Part shown: positions 9,054 to 18,675 of the stretch, piece after piece
Position numbering within the stretch: the first letter of the stretch is position 1
Layout: every line of letters begins with the position of its first letter
Assembly (NCBI RefSeq): GCF_014268935.2
Contig: NZ_JABWRJ020000002.1
Span: 736,001-800,000 of the forward strand
DNA from: Pseudomonas peradeniyensis
Lineage (GTDB): Bacteria > Pseudomonadota > Gammaproteobacteria > Pseudomonadales > Pseudomonadaceae
Length of the DNA stretch: 64,000 nt
Direction of reading: 5' to 3'
Made by a program: the position numbers and the translations under genes
The notes under the pieces: generated by a model
What the model was told of the DNA's origin: nothing
Database searches by the model: none
Seen by the model: the letters and a program-made list of their open reading frames with translations, nothing else

Positions 9054-9119
9054 ATCGCGGGGCTAGCCCGCTCCCACAAGGTATGCGCTGTCTGCGTGGG
9101 AGCGGGCTAGCCCCGCGAT
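9054..9119. repeat. Paired inverted REP elements (GCTAG variant)
   Basis: Two 24-base copies, 9054-9077 and 9096-9119, around an 18-base spacer. Both carry GGCTAGCC where most copies in this window have GGCAAGCC or GGCTTGCC, so both arms changed together and the full palindrome is kept. Located between cheV and norR. Confidence 0.9.
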
Positions 9120-9126
9120 GGCGTTT

Positions 9127-10677
9127 TCAGCGCAGTCCCAGTCGCTTGGCCAACCGGCTCAGGTTGGCCCGGTCCAGCCCCAGCTCCCGCGCTGCGGCGG
9201 CCCAGTTGTCCCCGTGACGATTCAGGCAGGCTTCGACAATCTGCCGCTGATAATCATCCACCGCCTCGCGCAACCCGCCCTCGGGCAACGGCACGTCGAC
9301 CGACGGCACCTCGGTTTCCACCTGCGGGGTCGGCGCCACGTTGCGCAGGTCGAGGTCGGCCGCCTCCAGGGTGAGGATCTTCGGCCGCTGCCCGTGTTGC
9401 CCCAGCGCCTTGAGCGCCGAGCGGCCAATCAGGTGCTCCAGTTCGCGCACATTGCCCGGCCAGCCATAGGCCAGCAGCGCGGCCTGGGCGTCGGTGGACA
9501 AACGCAGGCTGCCCAGCCCCAGGCGCGAGCGGTTCTGCTCGAGGAAGTAGCCGGCCAGCAGCAGCACGTCGCGACCCCGCTCGCGCAGCGGCGGGACTTG
9601 CAGTGGATACACGCTCAGGCGGTGGTAGAAGTCGGCGCGGAAGTGGCCGCTGCGCACTTCCTCGGCCAGGTCGCGGTTGGTCGCGGCGATCAGGCGCACA
9701 TCCACCCGGTGCTCGCGATCCGAACCCAGTCGCTGCAACTGCCCGCTCTGCAGCACCCGCAGCAATTTGGCCTGCACTGCCAGGGGCAGCTCGCCGACCT
9801 CGTCGAGGAACAGCGTGCCGCCGTTGGCCAGCTCGAACTTGCCCCGGCGTTCGCCGTGGGCGCCGGTGAAGGCGCCGCGCACATGGCCGAACAATTCGCT
9901 TTCCACCAGGGTGTCGGGCAGGGCGGCGCAGTTGAGGCTGACCAGCGGTTTGTCGGCGCGCTGGCTGGCGCGGTGCAGGGCCTGGGCCACCAGTTCCTTG
10001 CCGACGCCGGTCTCGCCGGTGATCAGCACGGTCAGGTCGCTGCCGCCAACCAGCCGAATCTCCTCGACCAGGCGCTTGTGCGCCTTGCTCTGGCCAATCA
10101 GTTCGCGGTCCTGGCCGCTGGCCTGGCGGTACACCTCGGCGCGTTGGTGTTCGTCCTCGGCGCGCAGGGCCAGGTGCTCGATGCGCTCGGCCACGGTCAC
10201 CGTGGCGGCGGCCAGGCTGGCGAAGGCCTGCAGGGCGTCGAGCTCCAGGCTCTGGAACTGGCCGGGGGTGAGGGCGTCGAGGGTCAGCAGGCCCCAGGGG
10301 CGCTCGTCGACCATCAACGGGCAGCCCATGCAGTCGTGGACTTCGAGGTCGACATGCTCGGCATTGACCAGGCCGTCATAAGGGTCGGGCAACTGGCTGT
10401 CGCTGGCGAAGCGGGTCGGCTCCGGGCGACTGAGGAGAATCTTGAAGCGCGGATGCTCGCTGACCTTGAACCGCCGTCCCAGGGTGTCCGGCGACAGCCC
10501 GTCCACCGCCAGCGGCACCAGCCACTCACCGTCCAGGCGCAGCAGCGCCGCGGCATCGCAGGGCAGCAGGCCGCGCATGGCGTCGAGCAGGCGGCGGTAG
10601 CGTTCCTGGTCGGGCAGGTTGCAGGAGAGGTCGCTGACCAGGGGGAGGAGGGCGGTGAGCAGGGGCTTTGCAGTCAT
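9127..10677 (-). CDS. norR: NorR/FhpR-type nitric-oxide-sensing sigma-54 activator
   Basis: 516 residues in three domains: an N-terminal GAF domain (about 20-170) that in NorR holds the NO-sensing non-haem iron; a AAA+ domain (about 190-420) with Walker A GETGVGKE, the sigma-54-contacting GAFTGA loop, Walker B GTLFLDEVGEL and R-finger region; and a C-terminal Fis-type helix-turn-helix (NWAAAARELGLDRANLSRL). It activates the divergent hmp gene when NO is present. In P. aeruginosa the same arrangement is called FhpR/Fhp. Two perfect inverted repeats in the shared intergenic region fit its operator. Confidence 0.94.
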   Translation of the reverse strand: MTAKPLLTALLPLVSDLSCNLPDQERYRRLLDAMRGLLPCDAAALLRLDGEWLVPLAVDGLSPDTLGRRFKVSEHPRFKILLSRPEPTRFASDSQLPDPYDGLVNAEHVDLEVHDCMGCPLMVDERPWGLLTLDALTPGQFQSLELDALQAFASLAAATVTVAERIEHLALRAEDEHQRAEVYRQASGQDRELIGQSKAHKRLVEEIRLVGGSDLTVLITGETGVGKELVAQALHRASQRADKPLVSLNCAALPDTLVESELFGHVRGAFTGAHGERRGKFELANGGTLFLDEVGELPLAVQAKLLRVLQSGQLQRLGSDREHRVDVRLIAATNRDLAEEVRSGHFRADFYHRLSVYPLQVPPLRERGRDVLLLAGYFLEQNRSRLGLGSLRLSTDAQAALLAYGWPGNVRELEHLIGRSALKALGQHGQRPKILTLEAADLDLRNVAPTPQVETEVPSVDVPLPEGGLREAVDDYQRQIVEACLNRHGDNWAAAARELGLDRANLSRLAKRLGLR

Positions 10678-10691
10678 ATGGACTCCTGTTG

Positions 10692-10730
10692 GTCGTAATG
10701 ACTATACGCCTGAGTGTGTCTTTATGACAC
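10692..10730. promoter_or_regulatory. Two predicted NorR enhancer sites
   Basis: GTCGTAATGAC (10692-10702) and GTGTCTTTATGACAC (10716-10730) share the form GTC-N5-GAC, with centres 26 bp apart. This matches the GT-N7-AC inverted-repeat type recognised by NorR. They lie 40-75 bp upstream of the sigma-54-like element for hmp. Confidence 0.65.
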
Positions 10731-10768
10731 TGATGTGCTCAAGGCCCTGATTTTATTGGTGTTTAAAG

Positions 10769-10784
10769 TTGGCACGATTGCTGA
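10769..10784 (+). promoter_or_regulatory. Probable sigma-54 promoter for hmp (weak -12)
   Basis: TTGGCACGATTGCTGA gives a perfect -24 element (TTGGCACG) and a ten-base GG-to-dinucleotide spacing, but GA instead of GC at -12. It lies about 50 bases before the hmp start. Expected because NorR-type activators work only with sigma-54; the imperfect -12 lowers confidence. Confidence 0.45.
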
Positions 10785-10831
10785 AAAGCCTTACGCAACC
10801 ATTCGAAGCCAAAGGCTCAGGAGTTGTCGCA

Positions 10832-12010
10832 ATGCTCAATGCCGAACAACGTGCAATCATCAAGGCCACTGTCCCCCTGCTGGAAAGCGGTGGCGAGGCC
10901 CTGACCACCCACTTCTACAAACTGATGCTCAGCGAGTACCCCGAGGTGCGCCCGCTGTTCAACCAGGCCCACCAGGCCAGCGGCGACCAGCCGCGCGCCC
11001 TGGCCAACGGTGTGCTGATGTACGCTCGCCACATCGACCGGCTCGAGCAGTTGGGCGGCCTGGTCGGGCAGGTCATCAACAAGCATGTGGCCCTGCAGAT
11101 TCTCCCTGAGCACTATCCGATCGTCGGCAGCTGCCTGCTGCGCGCCATCGAGGAAGTGCTGGGCAAGGACATCGCCACTCCTGAAGTGATCGCCGCCTGG
11201 GCCGCCGCCTATGGCCAACTGGCCGACATCCTGATTGGCGCGGAAGAAAACCTCTATAAAGAGAAGGAGCAGGCTGCCGGCGGCTGGCGCGGTACCCGTG
11301 AATTCCGCCTGGTGCGCCGCGAGCAGGAAAGCCGCGAGATCGTCTCGTTCTACTTCGCCCCGGTCGATGGCCAGCCGGTGCTCAAGGCCGAGCCGGGCCA
11401 GTACATCGGCCTGCAACTGTTCATTGATGGCCAGGAGCAGCGCCGCAACTACTCGCTGTCGGCCCTGTGCGACGGCGAGCAGTACCGCATCAGCGTCAAG
11501 CGCGAAGCGGGCGGCAAGGTCTCGAACTACCTGCATGACGGGTTGATGGTCGGAGACACCCTGCAACTGTTCCCGCCGTCCGGTGACTTCACCCTGGCCG
11601 CCAGCGAAAAGCCGCTGGTGCTGATCAGTGGCGGTGTGGGCATCACCCCGACCCTGGCGATGCTCGAGGCGGCGCTCAAGACCAAGCGTCCGGTGCACTT
11701 CATCCACTGCGCACGCAATGGCGCGGTGCATGCGTTCCGCGACTGGATCGACGGTATGGCGGCGCGTCATCCGCAGCTCAAGCGCTTCTATTGCTACGCC
11801 GAGGAGGATGGCAGCCAGGTCGCCGACGCCGTGGGCCTGCTGGACCAGGCGCTGCTGGGCGAGTGGCTGCCGCGTGAGCGTGACATCGATGCCTACTTCC
11901 TCGGGCCGAAGGGCTTCATGGCCGCGATCAAGCGCCAGCTCAAGGGGTTGGGCGTGCCGGAAGGGCAGAGCCGTTACGAGTTCTTCGGGCCGGCGGCGGC
12001 TTTGGAGTGA
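10832..12010 (+). CDS. hmp: Flavohaemoprotein / nitric oxide dioxygenase Hmp
   Basis: 392-residue cytosolic enzyme that converts NO plus O2 to nitrate using NAD(P)H. Domains in order: globin (residues 1-140, with proximal His in NKHVALQILPEHYPIVG), FAD-binding beta-barrel (about 150-260; RNYSLSALCDGEQYRISVKRE) and NAD-binding domain (about 265-392; ISGGVGITPTLAMLEAAL). ATG 10832 has AGGAG eight bases upstream. Divergent from norR, which very likely controls it through the intergenic sites; together they form the NO-detoxification module. Confidence 0.96.
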   Translation: MLNAEQRAIIKATVPLLESGGEALTTHFYKLMLSEYPEVRPLFNQAHQASGDQPRALANGVLMYARHIDRLEQLGGLVGQVINKHVALQILPEHYPIVGSCLLRAIEEVLGKDIATPEVIAAWAAAYGQLADILIGAEENLYKEKEQAAGGWRGTREFRLVRREQESREIVSFYFAPVDGQPVLKAEPGQYIGLQLFIDGQEQRRNYSLSALCDGEQYRISVKREAGGKVSNYLHDGLMVGDTLQLFPPSGDFTLAASEKPLVLISGGVGITPTLAMLEAALKTKRPVHFIHCARNGAVHAFRDWIDGMAARHPQLKRFYCYAEEDGSQVADAVGLLDQALLGEWLPRERDIDAYFLGPKGFMAAIKRQLKGLGVPEGQSRYEFFGPAAALE

Positions 12011-12022
12011 AACGCTGAGCCC

Positions 12023-12091
12023 ATCGCGGGGCAAGCCCGCTCCCACGCCAGCACCACCTGGTTCAGCGTGGGAGCGGGCTTGCCCCGCGAC
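12023..12091. repeat. Paired inverted REP elements
   Basis: Copies at 12023-12046 and 12068-12091 around a 21-base spacer, immediately after the hmp stop. Probably shapes the 3' end of the hmp transcript. Confidence 0.9.
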
Positions 12092-12095
12092 TCAT

Positions 12096-12229
12096 CCCAA
12101 TCGCTGCGGTTCGGCGTTCTGTCGGGCCGACAGCACCCGGATGCTCCCGGCCGTGGGTAATCGAGAACGAAACGGACGATGACATTCGGGGCTATCGGCG
12201 TGGCCGAGCGCCGAACCGCAGCGATTGGG
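12096..12229. mobile_element. MITE-like element with 21-bp perfect terminal inverted repeats
   Basis: 12096-12116 (starting CCCAATCGCTGCGG) and 12209-12229 are exact reverse complements over 21 bases and enclose 92 bases. An inner near-perfect hairpin, CTGTCGGGCCGACAG, lies at 12119-12133. There is no open frame of note and no obvious target duplication, so it could be a miniature transposable element or a long-hairpin RNA. Not the REP family seen elsewhere in the window. Confidence 0.55.
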
Positions 12230-12526
12230 CCTATCCCTTCTCTATATAGAAAGAGATGAACGCCTCTACACCCGCGTTCATCTTTAATCCTCCTTTAATC
12301 ACTGTATCCTTCACTCCCGGGTGTCGAGGGGCCTGCCCCTGTCTGGCGCTCGGACTGGCGCATTTTTCATGTCGGCCAGTGAACCGAAACCGACCCGCTC
12401 GGTCCTAGGTCATCAATGGATAGCCGCGCACGCCCCTCCTCGATGCATTCAAAGGTCATCTCCAGCGTGTAGACTGGGCGCCCCTCGGGCAGCCCGCGCT
12501 GCCACTCTCCATCGAAGGAATCGGCA
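12230..12526. other. Intergenic leader of dsbB, no gene seen
   Basis: No convincing reading frame on either strand. A short palindrome TCTATATAGA lies near 12241-12250. A ribosome site (GAAGGAA) precedes dsbB. Confidence 0.5.
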
Positions 12527-13033
12527 ATGAACGAACTCTCATCGCGCCTGAATCGGGAACGGCGCTTTCTGGTGCTCCTCGGCGTGATCTGCCTGGCGCT
12601 GATCGGCGGCGCCCTGTACATGCAGGTGGTGCTGGGCGAGGCGCCGTGCCCGCTGTGCATCCTGCAGCGCTATGCCTTGCTGTTCATCGCGCTCTTCGCC
12701 TTCATCGCCGCGGCCATGCCCGGGCGGCGCAGCCTGACCTTCTTCGAGGCGCTGGTGGTGCTCAGCGCCATCGGCGGGATCGTTGCGGCGGGTAACCATG
12801 TGTATATACTCGCCAACCCGATGGTCAGCTGTGGCATCGACACCCTGCAGCCCATCGTCGACGACCTGCCGCTGGCCAAGCTCTGGCCGCTGGCCTTCCA
12901 GGTCGACGGTTTCTGCTCCACCCCGTACCCGCCGATCCTCGGCCTGTCGCTGGCGCAATGGGCGCTGGTGGCCTTCGTCCTGACGGCGGTGCTGGTACCC
13001 CTGGGGATCTACCGAAACCGTCGTCGCGGTTAG
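12527..13033 (+). CDS. dsbB: Disulfide bond formation protein B (DsbB)
   Basis: 168-residue inner-membrane quinone reductase that reoxidises DsbA. Four membrane helices are evident. The two periplasmic redox pairs are present: C41-P-L-C44 in the first loop (EAPCPLCILQRY) and C102/C130 in the second loop (VSCGIDTLQP ... DGFCSTPY). In P. putida a DsbB-like gene stands directly upstream of the cyo operon, as here, so its electrons may pass via ubiquinone to the neighbouring bo3 oxidase. Confidence 0.93.
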   Translation: MNELSSRLNRERRFLVLLGVICLALIGGALYMQVVLGEAPCPLCILQRYALLFIALFAFIAAAMPGRRSLTFFEALVVLSAIGGIVAAGNHVYILANPMVSCGIDTLQPIVDDLPLAKLWPLAFQVDGFCSTPYPPILGLSLAQWALVAFVLTAVLVPLGIYRNRRRG

Positions 13034-13592
13034 ACCAAAGTCCCGAATTGACCTGGGTCTATTGCGCGGCGAGATAAGCCGCAGTGCGCACCGCACGATT
13101 GATCCAGGTCAGCCACCAGCCCTTGCGTGGCAAGGGTTTCAGGGCTACTGGAAGGGGTGCGACAAACTGTCGCGAAGTTGATTTTTTGACCAGCATTGTT
13201 ACGCATTCTGTAAAAGACTGTTGCTCAATAAGTCATAGTCATCGTTGAACGACCTATCTACAATCGCCCCCAATTTCCGTTCGGCACTGCTTGCAAGTCG
13301 CAGGATTGATGGAAGCCGCAGCGCTTTCCATTTGCTGACTTCGTCAAGTTTCGCCCAACGGCGATACCGGGCGGACCCCCCTCCGCGTTTTCCGCACCAA
13401 ATGGACTTGGTCTGAAGTACAGGCCTGTTGCCTACGAAACCATAAGCACCGCACACCCGCTTGACGCCTAGATCCTGCAGTCGGATCCCTGGCAGGGGCG
13501 AGTACGGGCGCCAATTGCCGCACTTGGCAGGACGAAGTGTTGGCTACCAAAACACAAATTGCATTGAAGCAAGCTGATCTAGAGGTCGTGAG
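13034..13592. other. Long upstream region of the cyo operon, no gene seen
   Basis: 559 bases with less GC than the flanking genes. Short frames exist on the minus strand (for example 13199-13456), but none has a ribosome site or recognisable sequence. A small hairpin GCGGC-N7-GCCGC lies near 13067-13083. The region must hold the cyo promoter; no clear Anr box (TTGAT-N4-ATCAA) was found, only a half match near 13172. Confidence 0.45.
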
Positions 13593-14537
13593 ATGAGTAA
13601 AAAGCGTTACCCCAGACTGTTTGGCATATTGCCCTTTTTAGGCATGCTTTTACTCAGTGGGTGCAACTGGACCCTGCTCGACCCGAAGGGCCAGGTCGGC
13701 ATTGAGCAGAAGAACCTGATCCTGATCGCCACCGGCCTGATGCTGCTGGTGGTCGTGCCCGTGATCATCATGACCCTGGCGTTCGCCTGGAAGTACCGTG
13801 CTTCCAACAAGGCCGCCACCTACACCCCCGACTGGTCGCACTCGACCAAGATAGAGGCCGCGGTGTGGATCATCCCGATCCTGATCATCATCGCCCTGGG
13901 TTACTTCACCTACCACTCCACCCACAAGCTGGACCCGTACCGTCCACTGGATTCCGATGTGAAGCCGGTGCAGATCGACGTGGTCGCGCTGGACTGGAAG
14001 TGGCTGTTCATCTACCCGGAGCAGGGCATCGCCACGGTCAACAAGATCGTCTTCCCGGCTAACACCCCGGTCAACTTCCGTGTCACCTCCGACGCCGTGA
14101 TGAACTCCTTCTTCATCCCGGGTCTGGGCGGCCAGATCTACGCCATGGCCGGCATGACCACCAAACTGCACCTGATCGCCAACGAGAACGGTGTGTTTGA
14201 CGGTATCTCCGCCAACTACAGCGGCGCCGGCTTCACCGGTATGAAATTCAAGGCTGTCGCCACTTCGCAAGCTGACTTCGATGCATGGGTCGCTGAAGTG
14301 AAGGCATCGCCGAAGAAACTGGACCAGGCCGAATATGACGCCTTGGCCAAAGCTAGCGAAAACAACCCAGTCGCGCTGTACAGCGAGGCTCCGGCTGACC
14401 AGTTCCAGCGCATCGTCGACAAGTACGAAGGCATGAACCGCGGTCGTCCGAACCACGAAGAAGCAGGCAGCAAAGATCTGGCCACTACCAAGGGTGTGGA
14501 ATCGAGTATGCAACCAGCTGCCGGTGCAGAGGAGTAA
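13593..14537 (+). CDS. cyoA: Cytochrome bo3 ubiquinol oxidase subunit II (CyoA)
   Basis: 314-residue lipoprotein subunit. [20 protein letters not shown] followed by LSGC gives a lipobox with Cys24; two membrane helices and a periplasmic cupredoxin-like domain follow ([32 protein letters not shown]). As in quinol oxidases, the CuA ligands of cytochrome c oxidases are missing. The Glu/Asp-rich tail from about residue 265 is extended. First gene of the cyoABCDE operon; three bases separate it from cyoB. Confidence 0.97.
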   Translation: MSKKRYPRLFGILPFLGMLLLSGCNWTLLDPKGQVGIEQKNLILIATGLMLLVVVPVIIMTLAFAWKYRASNKAATYTPDWSHSTKIEAAVWIIPILIIIALGYFTYHSTHKLDPYRPLDSDVKPVQIDVVALDWKWLFIYPEQGIATVNKIVFPANTPVNFRVTSDAVMNSFFIPGLGGQIYAMAGMTTKLHLIANENGVFDGISANYSGAGFTGMKFKAVATSQADFDAWVAEVKASPKKLDQAEYDALAKASENNPVALYSEAPADQFQRIVDKYEGMNRGRPNHEEAGSKDLATTKGVESSMQPAAGAEE

Positions 14538-14540
14538 GAG

Positions 14541-16559
14541 ATGTTCGGTAAATTAACCCTGGAGGCGATACCCTATCACGAGCCGATAGTCATGGTGACG
14601 CTTGCCATGATCGCGCTCGGTGGTATCGCCGTCGTTGGTGCCATCACCTATTTCCGCAAGTGGACCTACTTGTGGACCGAGTGGCTGACCACGGTCGACC
14701 ACAAGAAAATCGGCGTGATGTACATCATCGTCGCTATGGTCATGCTGCTGCGCGGCTTCGCCGACGCCATCATGATGCGTACCCAGCTGGCTGCCGCCAC
14801 CGGTGGCTCCGAAGGCTACCTGCCGCCTGAACACTATGACCAGATCTTCACCGCCCACGGTGTGATCATGATCATCTTCATGGCGATGCCGTTCTTCACC
14901 GGCCTGATGAACCTCGCGGTTCCTCTGCAGATCGGTGCACGTGACGTTGCCTTCCCGTTCCTGAACTCCCTGAGCTTCTACCTGCTGCTGGCAGGCGTGC
15001 TGCTGGTCAACATCTCGCTGGGCGTTGGTGAATTCGCCAAGACCGGCTGGGTTGCCTATCCGCCGCTCGCGGGGATCCAGTACAGCCCTGGGGTGGGTGT
15101 CGACTACTACATCTGGGCGCTACAGCTCTCAGGCTTGGGTACGACACTGACAGGCGTGAACTTCCTCGTCACCGTGATGAAGATGCGCGCCCCTGGCATG
15201 AAGCTGATGGACATGCCGATCTTCACCTGGACCTGCACCTGGGCCAACGTGCTGATCGTCGCTTCGTTCCCGATCCTGACCGCCGCACTCGCCCTGCTGA
15301 CCGTTGACCGTTATCTGGACTTCCACATCTTCACCAACGAGCTTGGTGGGAACCCGATGATGTACGTCAACCTGTTCTGGGCATGGGGTCACCCTGAGGT
15401 CTACATCCTGATCCTGCCGGCCTTCGGCGTGTTCTCGGAAGTCACCTCGACCTTCGCAGGCAAGCGCCTGTTCGGTCACCACTCGATGATCTACGCCTCG
15501 GGCGCGATCGCCATCCTCGGCTTCGCGGTCTGGCTGCACCACTTCTTCACCATGGGTGCCGGCGCCAGCGTCAACACCTTCTTCGGCCTGGCGACGATGC
15601 TGATCTCCATTCCGACCGGTGTGAAGCTGTTCAACTGGCTGTTCACCATCTACCAGGGCCGTCTGCGCTTCACCGCGCCGATCATGTGGACCCTGGGCTT
15701 CATGGTCACCTTCTCCATCGGTGGCATGACCGGCGTTCTGCTGGCTGTTCCAGGTGCCGACTTCGTTCTGCACAACAGCCTGTTCGTGATCGCCCACTTC
15801 CACAACGTGATCATCGGTGGCGCGGTATTCGGCTACATCGCCGGCTTCGCCTTCTGGTTCCCGAAAGCCTTCGGTTTCACCCTCAACGAGAAGTGGGGCA
15901 AGGCTGCCTTCTGGTTCTGGATCTCCGGCTTCTACGTAGCGTTCATGCCGCTGTACGCCCTGGGCTTCATGGGCATGACCCGTCGTCTGAACCACTCCGA
16001 CAACCCGCTGTGGGAACCCTACCTGTACGTAGCCGTGGTCGGCGCCGTGCTGATCCTGTTCGGTATCGCTTGCCAGCTGATCCAGATCTACGTCTCGGTT
16101 CGCGACCGCAAGGACAACATGGACGTCACCGGCGACCCATGGGGCGGCCGTACCCTGGAATGGTCGACTTCGTCGCCACCTCCGTTCTACAACTTCGCGC
16201 ACATGCCTGAGCATGTTGGCCTGGACGCCTGGCACGAAGCCAAGCAAGCCGGCGCTGCGTACAAGGCCCCTGCCAAGTACGAAGCGATCCACATGCCGAG
16301 CAACACCTCCACCGGTCTGTTCATGGGTCTGCTGCTGACCGTGTTCGGCTTCGCCTTCATCTGGCACATCTGGTGGCTGGTGGGCGCGAGCCTGGTTGCA
16401 ACCATCGCTGTCTTCGTTCGCCACGCCGCGCGTGACGACCAGGGCTACATGGTTCCGGCCGAAGAAGTGGCGCGCATCGAAGGCGAGCGCATGAAAGCGC
16501 TGGCCAAAGCAGGTGCTCTGCCTGCCGGCGCACGTGTCGAATCGTTTGAACGGGTGTAA
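14541..16559 (+). CDS. cyoB: Cytochrome bo3 ubiquinol oxidase subunit I (CyoB)
   Basis: 672-residue catalytic core of the haem-copper oxidase, with some 15 membrane helices. Signatures include [14 protein letters not shown], the haem ligand region [15 protein letters not shown], the CuB ligand stretch [20 protein letters not shown], the following His pair in WLHHFFTMG, and the haem ligands in [12 protein letters not shown]. It reduces O2 with ubiquinol and pumps protons. Full length for the family. Close spacing to cyoA and cyoC (three bases each) shows one operon. Confidence 0.98.
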   Translation: MFGKLTLEAIPYHEPIVMVTLAMIALGGIAVVGAITYFRKWTYLWTEWLTTVDHKKIGVMYIIVAMVMLLRGFADAIMMRTQLAAATGGSEGYLPPEHYDQIFTAHGVIMIIFMAMPFFTGLMNLAVPLQIGARDVAFPFLNSLSFYLLLAGVLLVNISLGVGEFAKTGWVAYPPLAGIQYSPGVGVDYYIWALQLSGLGTTLTGVNFLVTVMKMRAPGMKLMDMPIFTWTCTWANVLIVASFPILTAALALLTVDRYLDFHIFTNELGGNPMMYVNLFWAWGHPEVYILILPAFGVFSEVTSTFAGKRLFGHHSMIYASGAIAILGFAVWLHHFFTMGAGASVNTFFGLATMLISIPTGVKLFNWLFTIYQGRLRFTAPIMWTLGFMVTFSIGGMTGVLLAVPGADFVLHNSLFVIAHFHNVIIGGAVFGYIAGFAFWFPKAFGFTLNEKWGKAAFWFWISGFYVAFMPLYALGFMGMTRRLNHSDNPLWEPYLYVAVVGAVLILFGIACQLIQIYVSVRDRKDNMDVTGDPWGGRTLEWSTSSPPPFYNFAHMPEHVGLDAWHEAKQAGAAYKAPAKYEAIHMPSNTSTGLFMGLLLTVFGFAFIWHIWWLVGASLVATIAVFVRHAARDDQGYMVPAEEVARIEGERMKALAKAGALPAGARVESFERV

Positions 16560-16562
16560 TCA

Positions 16563-17186
16563 ATGTCCAGTCAAGTAATCCACGGTGGCGCGCATGGTCA
16601 TGACCATGCGCACGACGACCACCACCACGACTCGGGCCAGATGACCGTACTCGGTTTCTGGCTCTACCTGATGACCGACTGCATCCTGTTTGCGTCGCTC
16701 TTCGCCACCTACGCGGTGCTGTCCGGCGGTTTCGCCGGCGGCCCGTCGGGTCACGACATCTTCCAGCTCGACTTCGTGCTGGTCGAAACCGCGTTCCTGC
16801 TGCTGTCCTCGATCACCTTCGGCTTCGCCATGCTGAAGATGTTCGCCGGCAACAAGGCAGGCGTGCTGGGCTGGTTGGCCGTGACCTTCCTGTTCGGTGC
16901 CGGCTTCATCGCGATGGAAATCTATGAGTTCCATCACCTGATCGCCGAGGGCTACGGCCCGCAGCGCAGTGGCTTCCTGTCGGCGTTCTTCGCGCTGGTC
17001 GGTACCCACGGCCTGCACGTGACTGCCGGTCTGATCTGGATGGCAATCATGATGTACCAGATCAACAAGCACGGCATCACGCCGACCGCCAAGACCCGCA
17101 TGAGCTGCCTGAGCCTGTTCTGGCACTTCCTGGACGTGGTCTGGATCTGCGTATTCACCGTCGTCTACCTGCTGGGGGTTCTGTAA
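16563..17186 (+). CDS. cyoC: Cytochrome bo3 ubiquinol oxidase subunit III (CyoC)
   Basis: 207-residue five-helix membrane subunit. The N-terminus is His/Asp-rich ([16 protein letters not shown]), as in many Pseudomonas CyoC proteins, followed by [21 protein letters not shown] and the conserved [13 protein letters not shown]. It stabilises the oxidase core. The stop TAA shares its last base with the ATG of cyoD. Confidence 0.97.
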   Translation: MSSQVIHGGAHGHDHAHDDHHHDSGQMTVLGFWLYLMTDCILFASLFATYAVLSGGFAGGPSGHDIFQLDFVLVETAFLLLSSITFGFAMLKMFAGNKAGVLGWLAVTFLFGAGFIAMEIYEFHHLIAEGYGPQRSGFLSAFFALVGTHGLHVTAGLIWMAIMMYQINKHGITPTAKTRMSCLSLFWHFLDVVWICVFTVVYLLGVL

Positions 17187-17518
17187 TGGCTAACGCACAC
17201 GACACTCACCACGAAGGTAATCACGGCAGCGTGAAGTCGTACATGATCGGTTTCGTACTGTCGATCATCCTGACCGCGATCCCGTTCGGCCTGGTGATGT
17301 ACCCGAGCCTGCCGAAGAACCTGACCGTCCTGATCGTGGTGGCCATGGCCGTCATCCAGGTGGTTGTGCACCTTGTGTACTTCCTGCACATGGACCGCTC
17401 GAAAGAGCAGCGTTCCAACGTGTCGACGTTCCTGTTCACCGTCCTGGTAATTGCACTGCTGGTCGGCCTGTCGCTGTGGATCATGTTCAGCATCCACTTC
17501 GAAATGTTGGCCAAGTGA
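17186..17518 (+). CDS. cyoD: Cytochrome bo3 ubiquinol oxidase subunit IV (CyoD)
   Basis: 110-residue three-helix subunit with typical IGFVLSIILTAIPFGLVM and VHLVYFLHMDRSKEQRSN. It assists assembly of the CuB site region. Start overlaps the cyoC stop by one base. Confidence 0.96.
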   Translation: MANAHDTHHEGNHGSVKSYMIGFVLSIILTAIPFGLVMYPSLPKNLTVLIVVAMAVIQVVVHLVYFLHMDRSKEQRSNVSTFLFTVLVIALLVGLSLWIMFSIHFEMLAK

Positions 17519-17529
17519 GGTAAGACTGC

Positions 17530-18417
17530 ATGTCCGTGAAGCACTTTATCCAAATCACCAAACCGGGGATCATTTTCGGTAACGTGCTTTCCGTGGCAGG
17601 CGGTTTCTTCCTTGCCGCTAAGGGGCATGTGGATTTCGCCCTGTTCCTGGCGGTGGTGATCGGTACTTCCCTGGTGGTCGCGTCCGGATGCGTGTTCAAC
17701 AACTGCATCGACCGTGACATCGACCACAAGATGGAACGTACCAAGAACCGCGTCATGGTCCAGGGCGGCATGTCGCTGCCCCTGGCGCTGATCTACGCCA
17801 CCCTGCTCGGGGTGGCGGGTTTCAGCCTGCTGTATGTGCAAGCCAACCCGCTGGCGGCGTTCTGCGCCCTGGTCGGTTTCGTTGTCTACGTCGGTTTCTA
17901 CAGCCTGTGGCTGAAGCGCAAATCGGTGCACGGCACCCTGGTCGGCAGCCTGTCCGGTGCCATGCCTCCGGTGATCGGCTACTGCGCCGTGAGCAACAGC
18001 TTCGACCTGGCCGCGGTGACCCTGCTGGTGATGTTCAGCCTGTGGCAGATGCCGCACAGCTTCGCCATCGCCATCTTCCGCTTCAAGGACTACAGCGCCG
18101 CCAACATTCCGGTCCTGCCGGTGGCACGCGGTATTCTCGCGGCGAAGAAGCAGATCGTGCTGTACGTGCTGGCCTTCGTGCTCGCCACCCTGATGCTGAC
18201 CCTCGGCGGCTATGCCGGCCTGGGTTATCTCGCCGTGGCGGCCGCCATGGGCTTGTACTGGCTGTACATGGCCTGGGGCGGCTACAAGGCCGAGGACGAC
18301 AGCAAGTGGGCCCGCAAGGTGTTCGGCTTCTCCATCCTCACCGTCACCGCCCTGAGCGTGATGATGGGTGTGGACAGCCAGACTGCGGCCGATGTGCTGA
18401 TGACCTACGCGCGCTGA
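17530..18417 (+). CDS. cyoE: Protohaem IX farnesyltransferase (haem O synthase, CyoE)
   Basis: 295-residue UbiA-superfamily membrane prenyltransferase that makes haem O for the bo3 oxidase. The first Asp-rich motif is [18 protein letters not shown], and the second conserved region is in [16 protein letters not shown]. Around eight to nine membrane helices. Last gene of the operon; a strong terminator follows. Confidence 0.96.
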   Translation: MSVKHFIQITKPGIIFGNVLSVAGGFFLAAKGHVDFALFLAVVIGTSLVVASGCVFNNCIDRDIDHKMERTKNRVMVQGGMSLPLALIYATLLGVAGFSLLYVQANPLAAFCALVGFVVYVGFYSLWLKRKSVHGTLVGSLSGAMPPVIGYCAVSNSFDLAAVTLLVMFSLWQMPHSFAIAIFRFKDYSAANIPVLPVARGILAAKKQIVLYVLAFVLATLMLTLGGYAGLGYLAVAAAMGLYWLYMAWGGYKAEDDSKWARKVFGFSILTVTALSVMMGVDSQTAADVLMTYAR

Positions 18418-18440
18418 TACAGCAGCCTGTAACACCAAGA

Positions 18441-18467
18441 ACCCCGGCCATGTGCCGGGGTTTTTTT
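18441..18467 (+). terminator. Rho-independent terminator of the cyo operon
   Basis: ACCCCGGCCATGTGCCGGGG followed by seven T: an eight-base GC stem with a short loop and T tract, 23 bases after the cyoE stop. Confidence 0.92.
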
Positions 18468-18482
18468 GTGCCTGTTTTTCCT

Positions 18483-18506
18483 GTGCCGGCCTCTTCGCGG
18501 GCAAGC
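18483..18506. repeat. Partial single REP
   Basis: GCCGGCCTCTTCGCGGGCAAGC resembles the first half of the classical P. putida REP but lacks the CCGCTCC half, so it appears to be a decayed or truncated copy. Confidence 0.55.
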
Positions 18507-18675
18507 CATCAAAACATAAATCTTTGATTTTCAAAAAATACATCTGAAAATCTTAGGCAAAGCAGGAAATTATCCTTTACAGAATTATTGTTTCGGCATT
18601 ATCTTCTGAATCAGGCCGCCGCAGCGGCCAGCGTCGCTCGGACGGTTCCGGGCGCTTACGTCTCTCGAGGAACAC

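Noticed and set aside
13165..13200. Possible Anr/FNR box ahead of the cyo operon
   Set aside because: TTGATTTTTTGACC matches only one half of TTGAT-N4-ATCAA.
13199..13456. 85-codon minus-strand frame upstream of cyoA
   Set aside because: No ribosome site, no recognisable sequence, and it lies in what must be the cyo promoter region. Kept only as unannotated intergenic DNA.
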